Shown piece after piece: positions 7,564-16,523 of a DNA stretch of 64,000 bases (the first letter of the stretch is position 1; each line of letters begins with the position of its first letter). Origin of the DNA: Gracilimonas sp040882225 (GTDB lineage: Bacteria > Bacteroidota > Rhodothermia > Balneolales > Balneolaceae); the NCBI GenBank assembly GCA_040882225.1, contig JBBEBR010000014.1:372001-436000 (forward strand). The letters run 5' to 3'. The notes beneath the pieces are model-generated. The model was given only the letters and a program-made list of their open reading frames with translations. It did not search any database and was not told where the DNA came from. The translations under genes were made by a program, and so were the position numbers.

Positions 7564-7950
7564 TGTCATGATCAGCCTGTTTGGAATTTTTTTATTTCAG
7601 CATTCAAGTTTCTATTGCGCACTTATTTAATGCTATACCGTTTATCGAAGAATTTTAGATACCAGAGAGTTCAGCATCTGTTTTGACATTTTTCTTTGTT
7701 TAAATCTAAACTTTGAAGAGCGACTTTTAAGTAATGGAAACTTTGATAATGATGTATGAATAGTGGTACAAGGTTGTATAAAAATTCATAAAGAGGAGAG
7801 GTATAAGTTCATTAGAGTAAAGGAATTCAAAATATGCAGGCAACGTTAATTCAAAGAGAAAATCCATTAATAATTAATCTTTGATTGATTGAGTGAACGG
7901 TGCCTATATTGGCGCGTTGTAACATCCATCTTTGCACGTTTAAAAAGCAC
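7564..7950. other. Gene-free stretch between divergent genes
   Basis: This 387-bp AT-rich spacer separates the divergent AraC regulator and PTS EIIA genes. The right end holds the conserved 25-bp element and a CTTTG-type promoter box. A 16-codon ATG frame at about 7834-7884 has no support. No RNA gene or repeat was seen. Confidence 0.5.
7905..7934 (+). promoter_or_regulatory. Promoter/leader element of the PTS EIIA gene (conserved 25-mer)
   Basis: Positions 7905-7929 begin TATATTGGCG and end GTAACATCCAT. They match 22 of 25 bases of an element before the RmuC gene (49131-49155). The TTG at 7909-7911 and CATCTTTG at 7927-7934 are spaced like a Bacteroidota -33/-7 promoter, placing transcription start just before the ATG at 7951. 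Confidence 0.5.
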
Positions 7951-8424
7951 ATGAATTTATTTTCCTTATTAGATAAACGCACAGTTTTACATCATTTTGA
8001 AGCCCAATCAAAAAAAGAACTGATAAATGCACTTGTAGATTCGTTGAAAGAAAATGTAACGAATAACGAAGCACTGGAGGAAATTCGTGAAGCTGTTTTA
8101 GAACGCGAAAAGATTATGTCTACAGGGGTTGGCAAAGGATTGGCAATTCCCCATGCAAAAACTAAAGCGGTAAAAGAAAGTCATGCGGCTTTTGCATTAC
8201 TAAAAAGTCCGTTGAATTTTGATTCTATAGATACTGAGCCAGTACGATTGGTTTTTTTGCTCGTTGGCCCACAATCCAATAACAGCCATCACATAAAGAT
8301 GCTGAGCCGAGTTTCCCGATTAATGAACAGCGCTTCTTTTCGGGAAAAGATTCTAAACTGCAAAACGAGCGAAGACATTTTGCAAGCGTTTCAAAATGAA
8401 GAAGAAAAATATTTTGTGAATTAA
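7951..8424 (+). CDS. ptsN: PTS EIIA type-2 domain protein, PtsN-like
   Basis: A single-domain PTS EIIA of the fructose/nitrogen type, 157 residues from ATG 7951. The frame extends up to a GTG at 7900, but that part overlaps the likely promoter. The phosphoacceptor histidine is His68 in GLAIPHAKT, in the usual STGVGKGLAIPHAKT context. A VRLVFLLVGP strand and a SHHIKMLSRVSRLM helix follow, as in EIIA-Ntr. With no permease domain or sugar gene nearby, a regulatory role like PtsN (potassium, nitrogen or envelope signalling) is more likely than sugar uptake. The stop overlaps the dacB start by one base (TAATG), so the two are probably translationally coupled. Confidence 0.85.
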   Translation: MNLFSLLDKRTVLHHFEAQSKKELINALVDSLKENVTNNEALEEIREAVLEREKIMSTGVGKGLAIPHAKTKAVKESHAAFALLKSPLNFDSIDTEPVRLVFLLVGPQSNNSHHIKMLSRVSRLMNSASFREKILNCKTSEDILQAFQNEEEKYFVN

Positions 8425-9857
8425 TGAAGGCTAAGCTTCTCGTTCTCTCTTTTTTGATCATCATTTCTCAAACAGAATTAGTTTGGGCTCAAACTATTCA
8501 ATCTATTATTGCTTCAGCCCCAAACCAAGAGGCGTTTTGGTCGGTAACAATACGGGGTGAAAACGGCGAGATTCTCGAAAGCCTGAATTCTGATAAGCTG
8601 ATTGCTCCTGCATCTAATCAAAAGTTGTTAACAACTGCTGCTGTTTTGGATGCTTTTGGAAGCGACTATCGCTATCAAACCCATATTTATGGAAAGGGTG
8701 AACAAATTGGGGAGGTTTGGAATGGTGATTTGATCATTAAAGGATCAGGCGATCCCTCCATCAGTGGTTTCATGTATAACGACAACCGGTATCATGTTTT
8801 TGAACAATTTCTGGTGCAATTGGAGGAAAAAAACATCACCGAAATATCGGGAAACATTATCGCCGACCTCTCTTTATTTGATCGTGATTATTACCCGAAA
8901 GGATGGGATTGGTACGATTTCTCTTTCTATTACGGAGTTCAAATCAGTCCGCTTTCCTTCAACAATAATGCGGTAGATCTTGAAGTTTTTGCGGATGGTG
9001 AAGTCGGTGGTTTGCCCGGTATTAAATGGTTTCCCGACAGCACCAACTACGTTGAATTCGTGAACGAACAGGTTATCACAAATCCCTCTAAAAAATATGA
9101 TGAATACTATCGCCGAGGTTTTGGGAATAATACCATCGTTTTGCGAAGCGGATTACCCCAGGGATATTACGAAACGGAGTCGTTATCGGTAGATAATCCT
9201 GAGTTATTTTTTCTGGATTCCTTCTCAAAATTCATCCAAAGAAATGGTATTTATTTTGATGGTGAATTGGAGATATCGATTTCTCCGGCAGCTGATTCCT
9301 CGTTGCCCGTGCTTGCAACACATCAATCAGTGCCAATGGGAGATCTTGTAGCATGGACAAATAAAGAGAGCGATAATCTTTTTGCTGAAATGCTGCTCAA
9401 AACGTTATCCGCGGCGAAAGGTGATGAAGCAGGTTCATTTGAGCACGGTGTAAATCAGGTACGAACTTTTCTGGCAGATTCGGGGATCGATACTTCCTTT
9501 GTGTTGATGAATGATGGTTCAGGATTAGCGATAGGAAATTTCACCAAGACCTCCATAATTTCGGATCTTCTTTATAAGATGATGGGACATCCCGAATGGA
9601 ATGGATATTTGAAAAGTATGTCGATTGCGGGAATTGATGGAACGGTTGCTCATCGAATGAAAGGAACTCCGTTGTATAACAATTTCAAGGGGAAATCAGG
9701 ATTTGTAACGGGAGTCAGAACATTGAGTGGTTATTTCGAAGCTAAATCAGGGAAGAAAATAATCGTTAGTTTAGCCACCAATAATTTCGTCGGGAAAGTG
9801 CGTCCTGTTGATGCAATTCATGAGGAAATATTGCAGTATCTATATAATAAATATTGA
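8424..9857 (+). CDS. dacB: D-alanyl-D-alanine carboxypeptidase/endopeptidase (PBP4, DacB)
   Basis: A 477-residue periplasmic penicillin-binding protein of the S13 (DacB/PBP4) family, which trims pentapeptides and cuts cross-links in peptidoglycan. It has a Sec signal ending near VWAQ (residue 22). The three catalytic motifs are visible: SxxK at Ser64-Asn-Gln-Lys67, SDN in NKESDNLFAEM near residue 315, and KSG in FKGKSGFVTG near residue 420. The region between the first two motifs is long, as is typical of this class with its inserted domains. It is coupled to the EIIA gene upstream and followed 12 bp later by a response regulator. Confidence 0.92.
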   Translation: MKAKLLVLSFLIIISQTELVWAQTIQSIIASAPNQEAFWSVTIRGENGEILESLNSDKLIAPASNQKLLTTAAVLDAFGSDYRYQTHIYGKGEQIGEVWNGDLIIKGSGDPSISGFMYNDNRYHVFEQFLVQLEEKNITEISGNIIADLSLFDRDYYPKGWDWYDFSFYYGVQISPLSFNNNAVDLEVFADGEVGGLPGIKWFPDSTNYVEFVNEQVITNPSKKYDEYYRRGFGNNTIVLRSGLPQGYYETESLSVDNPELFFLDSFSKFIQRNGIYFDGELEISISPAADSSLPVLATHQSVPMGDLVAWTNKESDNLFAEMLLKTLSAAKGDEAGSFEHGVNQVRTFLADSGIDTSFVLMNDGSGLAIGNFTKTSIISDLLYKMMGHPEWNGYLKSMSIAGIDGTVAHRMKGTPLYNNFKGKSGFVTGVRTLSGYFEAKSGKKIIVSLATNNFVGKVRPVDAIHEEILQYLYNKY

Positions 9858-9869
9858 GTAGCTTGATTT

Positions 9870-11243
9870 ATGCCCGAAAGAAAAGCTCACATACTTGTTA
9901 CGGATGACGAAAAGTCCATCCGAAATGCCTTAAAAGAAATTCTGGAGTTTGAAAATTACGAAGTCTCCACGGTAGAAAACGGCCAGGAAGCTTTGGATGT
10001 AATGGCGGAGCAATCTATTGATTTGATGTTCCTGGATATCAAAATGAAGGGAATGGATGGGCTGGAAACGTTGAAAAGAATGCGGGAAGGCGGGCATCAA
10101 TTTCCAGTTATTATGATTTCCGGCCATGGCACTATTGAAATTGCGGTAGAAGCCACAAAAAGAGGAGCCTACGATTTTCTGGAGAAACCGCCGGATTTAA
10201 ACCGTTTGTTGCTTTCAGTCAGGAATGCGCTATCGCAGCAAAACCTTGTCCGAGAAGTTCATCAAATAAAAAAGAAACTCCCAAAAATTCAGGAGATTAT
10301 TGGTGAAAGCAAGGAAATCCAAAAAGTTAAAAACCTGATTGAAAAAGTAGCACCCACTAATTCGCGGGTACTTATCACCGGCGAAAATGGAACCGGAAAG
10401 GAGCTGGTGGCAAAATGGATTCACGAAAAAAGCCCGAGAAGTTCGGCTCCTTTTGTGGAAGTAAATTGTGCGGCCATTCCCTCAGAATTATTAGAAAGTG
10501 AACTTTTTGGACACGAAAAAGGTGCTTTTACCGGGGCTTCTGATCAGCGAATTGGAAAATTTGAACAAGCAAATGAAGGCGCTCTTTTTCTGGATGAAAT
10601 TGGGGATATGAGCATCAAAGCACAGGCAAAAGTGTTGAGGGCGTTGCAGGAAAATAAGATCACAAGAGTTGGGGGAAATCAATCCATTTCGGTTGATGTA
10701 CGGATTTTAGCCGCTACTAATAAAGATCTTGAAGCGGAAATTAATAACGGGAACTTTCGGGAAGATTTGTTCCACAGGATTAGCGTGATTCCTATAAAAG
10801 TGCCGCCGTTGAGAGAAAGGAAGCAGGATATTCCATTAATTGCGGAAGCCATGTTAGAGCAGCTTAAAAAAAATGACATCAGTTTTTCTTCCGTTCATTT
10901 TTCCGAGAGCGGATTAAAAGCCCTTCAACAAAGAGAATGGTCGGGGAATGTTAGGGAGCTTCAAAATGCCGTTGAACGCCTTGGAATTTTATCTTCTCAG
11001 GATGAAATTACGGAAGAGGTGGTTAATAAGGTTCTTATGGAAAGAAGGTTAGACGGCAATAACATCGAACGAATAGCCGAAGGAATTGAAAATTTTCAGG
11101 ACTTTAAAGAAACGGCAGAGCGCATTTTTTTAGTAAAACAGCTGGAGAAACACGATTGGAATATTTCACAGACTGCTGAGGCGGTTGGAATTCAACGCAG
11201 CCACATCTACAATAAAATGAAAAAATATAACATAGAAAGATAA
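9870..11243 (+). CDS. NtrC-family sigma-54-dependent response regulator
   Basis: A 457-residue transcription activator with three domains in the usual order. The receiver (about 1-120) has the acidic pair Asp12/Asp13, phosphoacceptor Asp56 in LMFLDIK, and Lys106. The AAA+ domain (about 145-385) has Walker A GENGTGKE, the sigma-54 contact loop GAFTGA, Walker B ALFLDEIGD and an arginine-finger region. The C-terminal Fis-type HTH (about 415-455) contains WNISQTAEAVGIQRSHIYNKM. It should open sigma-54 promoters when phosphorylated. No histidine kinase gene lies in the window, so its partner is unlinked. The sigma-54 sites at 2.7 and 3.4 kb are possible targets, which is speculation. Confidence 0.95.
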   Translation: MPERKAHILVTDDEKSIRNALKEILEFENYEVSTVENGQEALDVMAEQSIDLMFLDIKMKGMDGLETLKRMREGGHQFPVIMISGHGTIEIAVEATKRGAYDFLEKPPDLNRLLLSVRNALSQQNLVREVHQIKKKLPKIQEIIGESKEIQKVKNLIEKVAPTNSRVLITGENGTGKELVAKWIHEKSPRSSAPFVEVNCAAIPSELLESELFGHEKGAFTGASDQRIGKFEQANEGALFLDEIGDMSIKAQAKVLRALQENKITRVGGNQSISVDVRILAATNKDLEAEINNGNFREDLFHRISVIPIKVPPLRERKQDIPLIAEAMLEQLKKNDISFSSVHFSESGLKALQQREWSGNVRELQNAVERLGILSSQDEITEEVVNKVLMERRLDGNNIERIAEGIENFQDFKETAERIFLVKQLEKHDWNISQTAEAVGIQRSHIYNKMKKYNIER

Positions 11244-11244
11244 C

Positions 11245-12135
11245 ATGAGTGCAGAACTGATTGACGGGAAAAAAGTGGCAGAGCTTGTTCGCAACAGGGT
11301 TCGGGAAGATGTAGAAGATTGGATATCTAAGGGAAACAGAGCGCCTTTTCTGCAAGTAATTTTGGTTGGCGACGATCCGGCCTCAAAAGTTTATACCGGC
11401 GCTAAAACAAAAGCTTGTGAAGATGTGGGAATTGAAACGCACACGGAAATCCTTCAGGATACTATTTCCGCCAAAGAACTGAAGTCGCTCATTAAATCGT
11501 ACAATCAAAATGATTCTGTAGACGGAATTTTAGTTCAGCTTCCGCTGCCGTCACACCTTTCCTCTCATGATGTGATCGAAAGCATCGACTACCGCAAAGA
11601 TGTGGATGGTTTTCACCCCATGAATGTGGGCCGGTTAACCGTTGACGAACCTTGTTTCAGAAGTTGTACTCCTGCGGGAATAATGGAATTATTCAAACAC
11701 TACAGTATAGCCGTGAAAGCTAAACACGCGGTAGTAGTAGGAGCGAGCAATATTGTAGGTTCACCCATGGCCATTATGTTATCCCGTGAGAACGCGTCTG
11801 GAAAAGCCACCACAACCATTTGCCATAAATACACACGCGATTTAACGATTCACACAATTAATGCGGATATTTTGATAGCGGCTGCCGGTCAGCCACATCT
11901 TATAAAAGCTGAAATGATTAAAGAAGGTGCGGTTGTAATTGATGTCGGGATCAATCGAATTGCCGATGAACATTCCAAAAAAGGATACAAACTTGTTGGT
12001 GATGTCGATTTCGAATCTGTAAGGAAAAAAGCCAGCTGGATAACACCCGTTCCCGGAGGTGTAGGCCCGATGACTGTTGCCATGCTCATGAAAAACACCC
12101 TTCTTGCTGCAAAAAAATCCATTTATCCTGAATAA
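11245..12135 (+). CDS. folD: Bifunctional methylenetetrahydrofolate dehydrogenase/cyclohydrolase
   Basis: A 296-residue cytoplasmic enzyme that interconverts 5,10-methylene-, methenyl- and 10-formyl-tetrahydrofolate using NADP. FolD signatures are clear: VILVGDDPASKVYTGAKTKA with the catalytic Tyr-x3-Lys near residue 50, DGILVQLPLP near residue 92, and the Rossmann segment VVGASNIVGSPMA near residue 165. The C-terminal PGGVGPMTVAMLM motif is also present. Length is normal. The ATG follows the regulator stop by one base, so it is probably co-transcribed. It supplies one-carbon units for purines and formyl-methionine. Confidence 0.96.
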   Translation: MSAELIDGKKVAELVRNRVREDVEDWISKGNRAPFLQVILVGDDPASKVYTGAKTKACEDVGIETHTEILQDTISAKELKSLIKSYNQNDSVDGILVQLPLPSHLSSHDVIESIDYRKDVDGFHPMNVGRLTVDEPCFRSCTPAGIMELFKHYSIAVKAKHAVVVGASNIVGSPMAIMLSRENASGKATTTICHKYTRDLTIHTINADILIAAAGQPHLIKAEMIKEGAVVIDVGINRIADEHSKKGYKLVGDVDFESVRKKASWITPVPGGVGPMTVAMLMKNTLLAAKKSIYPE

Positions 12136-12232
12136 TTCGGAAGAGGTTTGAATCAGGATGTTCAAGATTTAAGGATGAACAGGATTTTACCTTTGGTACG
12201 GATGAATATTTTGAGCAACGTATCTCAAACAT

Positions 12233-12257
12233 AGCCCACGATTTTAATCGTGGGGCT
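12233..12257. repeat. REP-like palindromic hairpin
   Basis: AGCCCACGATT and AATCGTGGGGCT form an 11-bp inverted repeat with a tiny loop and one bulged G. CCCACGATTnAATCGTGGG palindromes resemble REP sequences associated with Bacteroidota RAYT (IS200-like) transposases, but no transposase gene is nearby. It lies in a 253-bp intergenic region between folD and a small unknown gene. Confidence 0.5.
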
Positions 12258-12388
12258 GGATGTAATTGAAGGGCAAAATCTCACCGCAGGGTTGGGTTCG
12301 AAAGGAAATCAGAGAATAAATAAAAACAGAGTGACACTATGCTGTCATTGCTACTCATTATCATTGGATAAATTAAAATTAAACATCA

Positions 12389-12739
12389 ATGATCATGACT
12401 TCTAACGCAGTTTCTACCACATTCAAAAACACTACCATTACTCATCCAATGTTCGCTGTTCCGCTTTTGAACAGAATCAAAAAAGAAAGCAAAGAAGAAT
12501 ACACGCTCATGCAGCAGGCTTTTGATTTGTTAGGCTGGGGAAATTTACCCGACAATCTTAAAATCGAAATTTATGACGATGTAAAGTTTATGGTGCAGGA
12601 ATTGAAAGGCTATTATTCATCTTGCGATCCATTCGTGCTGCGCCGGAGAAATTCTATCCATTACTGGGTAAGTAGTTTTCAGGATGGAAATTGTTCGTTG
12701 AATACAGCCATAAAAGCATTGAAAGTGAACGCCCTGTAG
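12389..12739 (+). CDS. Small protein of unknown function
   Basis: A 116-residue soluble protein (112-116 depending on whether ATG 12389 or 12395 is used). I do not recognise a family. The N-terminal ~25 residues are rich in Thr and Ser. The middle has a predicted helix, ESKEEYTLMQQAFDLLG, then LPDNLKIEIYDDVKFMVQELKGYY and a cysteine-containing loop SSCDPF. No signal peptide, membrane segment or metal-binding pattern is visible. It stands alone between folD and guaB with intergenic gaps on both sides, so it is probably its own unit. Codon use looks like the neighbours and the frame is fully open, which supports a real gene. Confidence 0.6.
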   Translation: MIMTSNAVSTTFKNTTITHPMFAVPLLNRIKKESKEEYTLMQQAFDLLGWGNLPDNLKIEIYDDVKFMVQELKGYYSSCDPFVLRRRNSIHYWVSSFQDGNCSLNTAIKALKVNAL

Positions 12740-12820
12740 TAAATTTGGAGAAGATGCACAGAATTTATTGGCGGCTTTGAAAATTTGTTATTCAATGAAG
12801 TACTTCCATATAGATATTCT

Positions 12821-12828
12821 TATCTTTG
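12821..12828 (+). promoter_or_regulatory. TAnnTTTG -7 box of guaB
   Basis: TATCTTTG is an exact match to the Bacteroidota primary-sigma -7 consensus and lies 28 bases before the guaB ATG. No clear TTTG -33 box is at standard spacing. Confidence 0.5.
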
Positions 12829-12856
12829 AAAAACTGAAAGCCAAAAAATTTGTTCC

Positions 12857-14344
12857 ATGCCAAAAATGAACAATTCTTCTCCATTCAAACAAATTACTCG
12901 ACAGGGACTTACGTACGACGACGTACTTCTGGTACCTGATTATTCTCAGGTTTTACCACGCGATGTAGATACTTCTGTGTATTTAACTCCAACCCTAAAA
13001 CTCAACGTACCTATTATGAGCGCGGCTATGGATACCGTCTCAGAATACCGCTTGGCTATTGCTTTGGCAAGGGAAGGTGGGATTGCGATTCTTCATAAAA
13101 ACATGAGCATCGAAGATCAGGCAGAGCATGTACGCTTGGTTAAGAGAAGTGAAAGCGGGATGATTGTTGATCCGGTTACGCTCAAAGAAGACGCTACCGT
13201 TCGGGAAGCGAGGGCTTTAATGAGAAAACAGAAAATTGGTGGTATTCCTATTGTTGATGATGCCGGAATTTTAATCGGAATTGTTACAAACAGGGACCTG
13301 AGATTTGAGTCAGAGATGAGCAAAAAGCTCGGGGAAATTATGACTCACGAAAAGCTCTATACAGCAAAACAGGGAACAAACCTGAAGCAGGCTGAGCAAA
13401 TTTTACAGCATTACAAAGTCGAAAAATTACCCATTGTTGATGAGGACAATAAACTGGTAGGATTGATCACTTTCAAAGACATTGAAAAGAAAATGAACTT
13501 CCCGAACGCCTGTAAAGATGATATGGGAAGATTGAGAGTTGGCGCAGCCGTTGGTGTTACCGCAGATACTTCAGAAAGGGTAGAAGCTTTGGTAGCCGCC
13601 GGGGTTGATGTTATTACCGTAGACACCGCACATGGGCATTCTGAGGGAGTTCTTCAAACCGTGCGTAAAATCAGGCAGGCATATCCCGATTTAACGATAA
13701 TCGGTGGAAATATTGCTACAAGAAAAGCTGCCGAAAAACTGGTTGAAGCAGGTGTGAATGTGGTGAAAGTTGGTGTTGGCCCAGGATCCATTTGTACAAC
13801 TCGTGTGGTTACCGGGGTTGGAGTTCCTCAGTTGAGCGCAATTATGGAAGTTGCCGAATTCACCAAACAAAACAATATTGGGTTGATTGCTGATGGAGGC
13901 ATCAAGCAAACCGGTGATATACCCAAAGCAATAGCCGGTGGCGCTGATGCAGTTATGATGGGCTCTATGTTTGCGGGGGTAGATGAAAGTCCCGGCGAGA
14001 CTATTATTTATGAGTCTCGGAAATATAAATCCTACCGGGGAATGGGAAGCATCGGAGCCATGAATAAAGGTTCAAAAGACCGCTACTTTCAGGATGTAGA
14101 AGCTGATATAAGCAAATTGGTGCCTGAGGGAATTGAAGGCCGGGTTCCCTTCAAAGGATACTTGAGTGAAGTTGTACACCAAATGACAGGGGGATTAAGA
14201 GCTGCTATGGGTTACGTGGGAGCTGCAAATATTGAAGAAATGAAGAATGCGGAGTTTGTACAGATTTCTGCGGCTTCGTATAAAGAAAGTCACCCGCATT
14301 CGGTACAAATTACCAAAGAAGCACCGAACTACTCGGTCTCCTGA
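12857..14344 (+). CDS. guaB: Inosine-5'-monophosphate dehydrogenase
   Basis: A 495-residue enzyme that oxidises IMP to XMP with NAD, the committed step to GMP. The TIM-barrel opening TYDDVLLVPDYS, the tandem CBS domains (about residues 100-215), the catalytic loop GPGSICTTR with Cys313, and the flap region YRGMGSIGAM are all present. Length and domain order are normal, and the CBS pair suggests control by adenine or guanine nucleotides as in other IMPDHs. ATG 12857 gives the standard N-terminus. The glycosyltransferase that follows begins 14 bp later. Confidence 0.98.
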   Translation: MPKMNNSSPFKQITRQGLTYDDVLLVPDYSQVLPRDVDTSVYLTPTLKLNVPIMSAAMDTVSEYRLAIALAREGGIAILHKNMSIEDQAEHVRLVKRSESGMIVDPVTLKEDATVREARALMRKQKIGGIPIVDDAGILIGIVTNRDLRFESEMSKKLGEIMTHEKLYTAKQGTNLKQAEQILQHYKVEKLPIVDEDNKLVGLITFKDIEKKMNFPNACKDDMGRLRVGAAVGVTADTSERVEALVAAGVDVITVDTAHGHSEGVLQTVRKIRQAYPDLTIIGGNIATRKAAEKLVEAGVNVVKVGVGPGSICTTRVVTGVGVPQLSAIMEVAEFTKQNNIGLIADGGIKQTGDIPKAIAGGADAVMMGSMFAGVDESPGETIIYESRKYKSYRGMGSIGAMNKGSKDRYFQDVEADISKLVPEGIEGRVPFKGYLSEVVHQMTGGLRAAMGYVGAANIEEMKNAEFVQISAASYKESHPHSVQITKEAPNYSVS

Positions 14345-14358
14345 TCGGCTTGCCGAAT

Positions 14359-15624
14359 ATGAAAAACGTATTATTTATCGTTTACTACTTTCCTCCGATG
14401 GGTGGTAGCGGGGTACAACGCCCGCTCAAATTTGTAAAGTATTTGCGGGATTTTGGATGGAATCCCATCATACTTTGTCCCGAACCTGGAGCTTATCATA
14501 CATTTGACGATTCGCTGCAAGAGGAACTCGATAGCTACAATGTTGAAGTACACAGAGTCTCTGGAAATACGCCCTTTCATAGTGTAAGTGATCAGAAAAA
14601 AGAGGTGCAAATTTCTGATAAATATGCCAAAATTTTGCGATGGTTTTCCACGCTTCTCTTTATCCCCGATAATAAAAAAAAATGGATAAAACCGGGACTT
14701 CAAAAGGCTTTATATCTTATTGAAAACAATAATATAGAAATCGTCTTTTCATCTGCGCCGCCGTACAGTAATTTGATGCTCGCCGATCTCATAAAGCAAA
14801 AAACGGGGCTTCCGGTAGTTATGGATTTACGGGATGACTGGCTTGAAAGTCACCTGATAAATTATCCAACATCATGGCACAAGAAAAAAATGAAAGCTCT
14901 TGAATCAGATACATTGGGCAATGCGGATGTTTTGTTAACCATCAACGAAAAGATAGCCGAAAGTATAAGCTCAAGAACTGGCAGAAAAGTTGAAGTAATT
15001 GGGCACGGCTATGATCCTGAAGATTTTGATGTGGATGATTGGAAGAAATCAGATAACCAAAAGATAAAATTTCTGTACAGTGGTTCTTTTTATCCTGATA
15101 GCAGGCCAGATTCTTTTTTAAGGGCGATTCATCAATTGTTGAATGAAAAGCAGGAATTGAGAACCAAATTAGAGCTGCAATTTCAAGGTGGGTTGAATTC
15201 AGATTACAAAATTCTTATCAAGGAATTAGGCTTACAGGAGTTGGTTTTGGATTATGGTTATGTGAACCATGCTGAAGCCGTTGAGAATTTAATGAAGGCG
15301 GATATTTTATGGCTGAATGTAGGGCAGAAGAAGAATCCGGAGATAATCTCATTGGGCAAAACTAGTGAATATTTTGCAACTCGAAAACCTATCCTGGGTT
15401 TAGTGCCCGATGGCAGCGCTAAAGAAATGTTGAAGAGCTATGGTAATACTTTTATCGCCGCCCCATATGACATACCTGAAATAAAGCGGCAATTGATAAA
15501 AATTTTCGATTGTTTTGAAGGTGATTCCTGGCCTCAACATTCAGAAGAATATGTAACTTCATTCGATCGCAAAAAGCTTGCGGGAAAGCTTTCAAAAATA
15601 TTTAATGCAATTTCACCTTCATAA
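14359..15624 (+). CDS. Glycosyltransferase family 4-like protein
   Basis: A 421-residue GT-B glycosyltransferase from ATG 14359; a TTG at 14350 is the alternative. The N-terminus has the MKNVLFIVYYFPPMGGSG-type opening and VQRPLKFVKYLRDFGWNP, typical of a subset of GT4 proteins whose acceptor domain continues with VMDLRDDW. The C-domain includes FLYSGSFYPDSRP and the donor site NPEIISLGKTSEYFATRKPIL, where the glutamate contacts the nucleotide-sugar. It is cytoplasmic and probably acts in surface polysaccharide synthesis. It is paralogous to 28261-29568. It sits between guaB and envelope genes, away from other glycan genes. Confidence 0.85.
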   Translation: MKNVLFIVYYFPPMGGSGVQRPLKFVKYLRDFGWNPIILCPEPGAYHTFDDSLQEELDSYNVEVHRVSGNTPFHSVSDQKKEVQISDKYAKILRWFSTLLFIPDNKKKWIKPGLQKALYLIENNNIEIVFSSAPPYSNLMLADLIKQKTGLPVVMDLRDDWLESHLINYPTSWHKKKMKALESDTLGNADVLLTINEKIAESISSRTGRKVEVIGHGYDPEDFDVDDWKKSDNQKIKFLYSGSFYPDSRPDSFLRAIHQLLNEKQELRTKLELQFQGGLNSDYKILIKELGLQELVLDYGYVNHAEAVENLMKADILWLNVGQKKNPEIISLGKTSEYFATRKPILGLVPDGSAKEMLKSYGNTFIAAPYDIPEIKRQLIKIFDCFEGDSWPQHSEEYVTSFDRKKLAGKLSKIFNAISPS

Positions 15625-15656
15625 TTTAGATCTTAATGTTTTAAGTTAGCGGCCTC

Positions 15657-16514
15657 ATGATAGATCTACTAAAAAAATTATTTGAGCAAAGGCGGAAGCA
15701 AATCACCGTCATTTTGTTGGACGATTCCGCACCGGATGAAGATAATTCCTATAGTGTAAATCCGAATAATCTACTTTCCTTAATGATTTCAATATCTGTT
15801 TTTTTTGCTGTTTTAGTGGCGCTTGGATTTATTTTAACCCCATTGGGTGGGCTTCTTTATAGTACAGATGATGCTGAGATACGATCCCAGATACGTGAAA
15901 TTTCCCAAAAAACATTTGCTCTTGAAGATTCTCTGCTGCAAAGAGAGCAACAGCTTAGGGAAATGAAGAATATAATACGCCTAAGCGTAGACACTACTCT
16001 TGCCTTAGATCAGCGTTTCGAGAATGTTTTTGATGCAAGTGATCCTTTTCAAAAATCAGATTTTATGTCTTTTGATGATGGAGGTTCCTTCGGAAGAATC
16101 AGTCAAAATGAAATTCTCTTCTCGAACGTGTTAAAAGCGGTTCCTGATTTCCCTTCAAAATTTCCCGTTCAGGGTTCGCTTACCAGGGCTTATCGCCCAG
16201 ATGAACAGCACTATGGCCTTGACATTGCGACCAACGCCAATGAACCGGTAATAAATATTGCTGATGGCTCAGTTTTCAATAGTAGTTGGACAATTAATAA
16301 TGGATATGTAATATCCATCCAACACAACGAAGGTGTTTTGACAACCTATAAACATCTTGCAAAATTAAATAAGAGGGAAGGTGACCTTGTTCTGCGAGGA
16401 GATATTCTTGGTGAAATTGGAAACACCGGAGTATTGAGTACAGGGCCGCACCTTCATTTTGAAATTTGGAAAAATGGAGTACCTCAAAACCCAGAAGTAT
16501 ATTTAATCAAATAA
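15657..16514 (+). CDS. M23-family (LytM) peptidoglycan endopeptidase, membrane-anchored
   Basis: A 285-residue protein with a cytoplasmic N-terminus, one transmembrane helix at about residues 37-63, a short coiled coil (about 75-110) and a C-terminal LytM/peptidase_M23 domain facing the periplasm. The zinc ligands are all present: His185 and Asp189 in HYGLDIA, and His265/His267 in HLHFEIW. It is expected to be catalytically active on peptidoglycan cross-links. The bactofilin gene follows after 9 bp; this pairing is known from other bacteria, where bactofilin positions the hydrolase to shape the wall. Confidence 0.92.
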   Translation: MIDLLKKLFEQRRKQITVILLDDSAPDEDNSYSVNPNNLLSLMISISVFFAVLVALGFILTPLGGLLYSTDDAEIRSQIREISQKTFALEDSLLQREQQLREMKNIIRLSVDTTLALDQRFENVFDASDPFQKSDFMSFDDGGSFGRISQNEILFSNVLKAVPDFPSKFPVQGSLTRAYRPDEQHYGLDIATNANEPVINIADGSVFNSSWTINNGYVISIQHNEGVLTTYKHLAKLNKREGDLVLRGDILGEIGNTGVLSTGPHLHFEIWKNGVPQNPEVYLIK

Positions 16515-16523
16515 CGGTGAATC

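Noticed and set aside
7834..7884. Short ATG frame of 16 codons before the EIIA gene
   Set aside because: Too short, with no Shine-Dalgarno site and no similarity to leader peptides.
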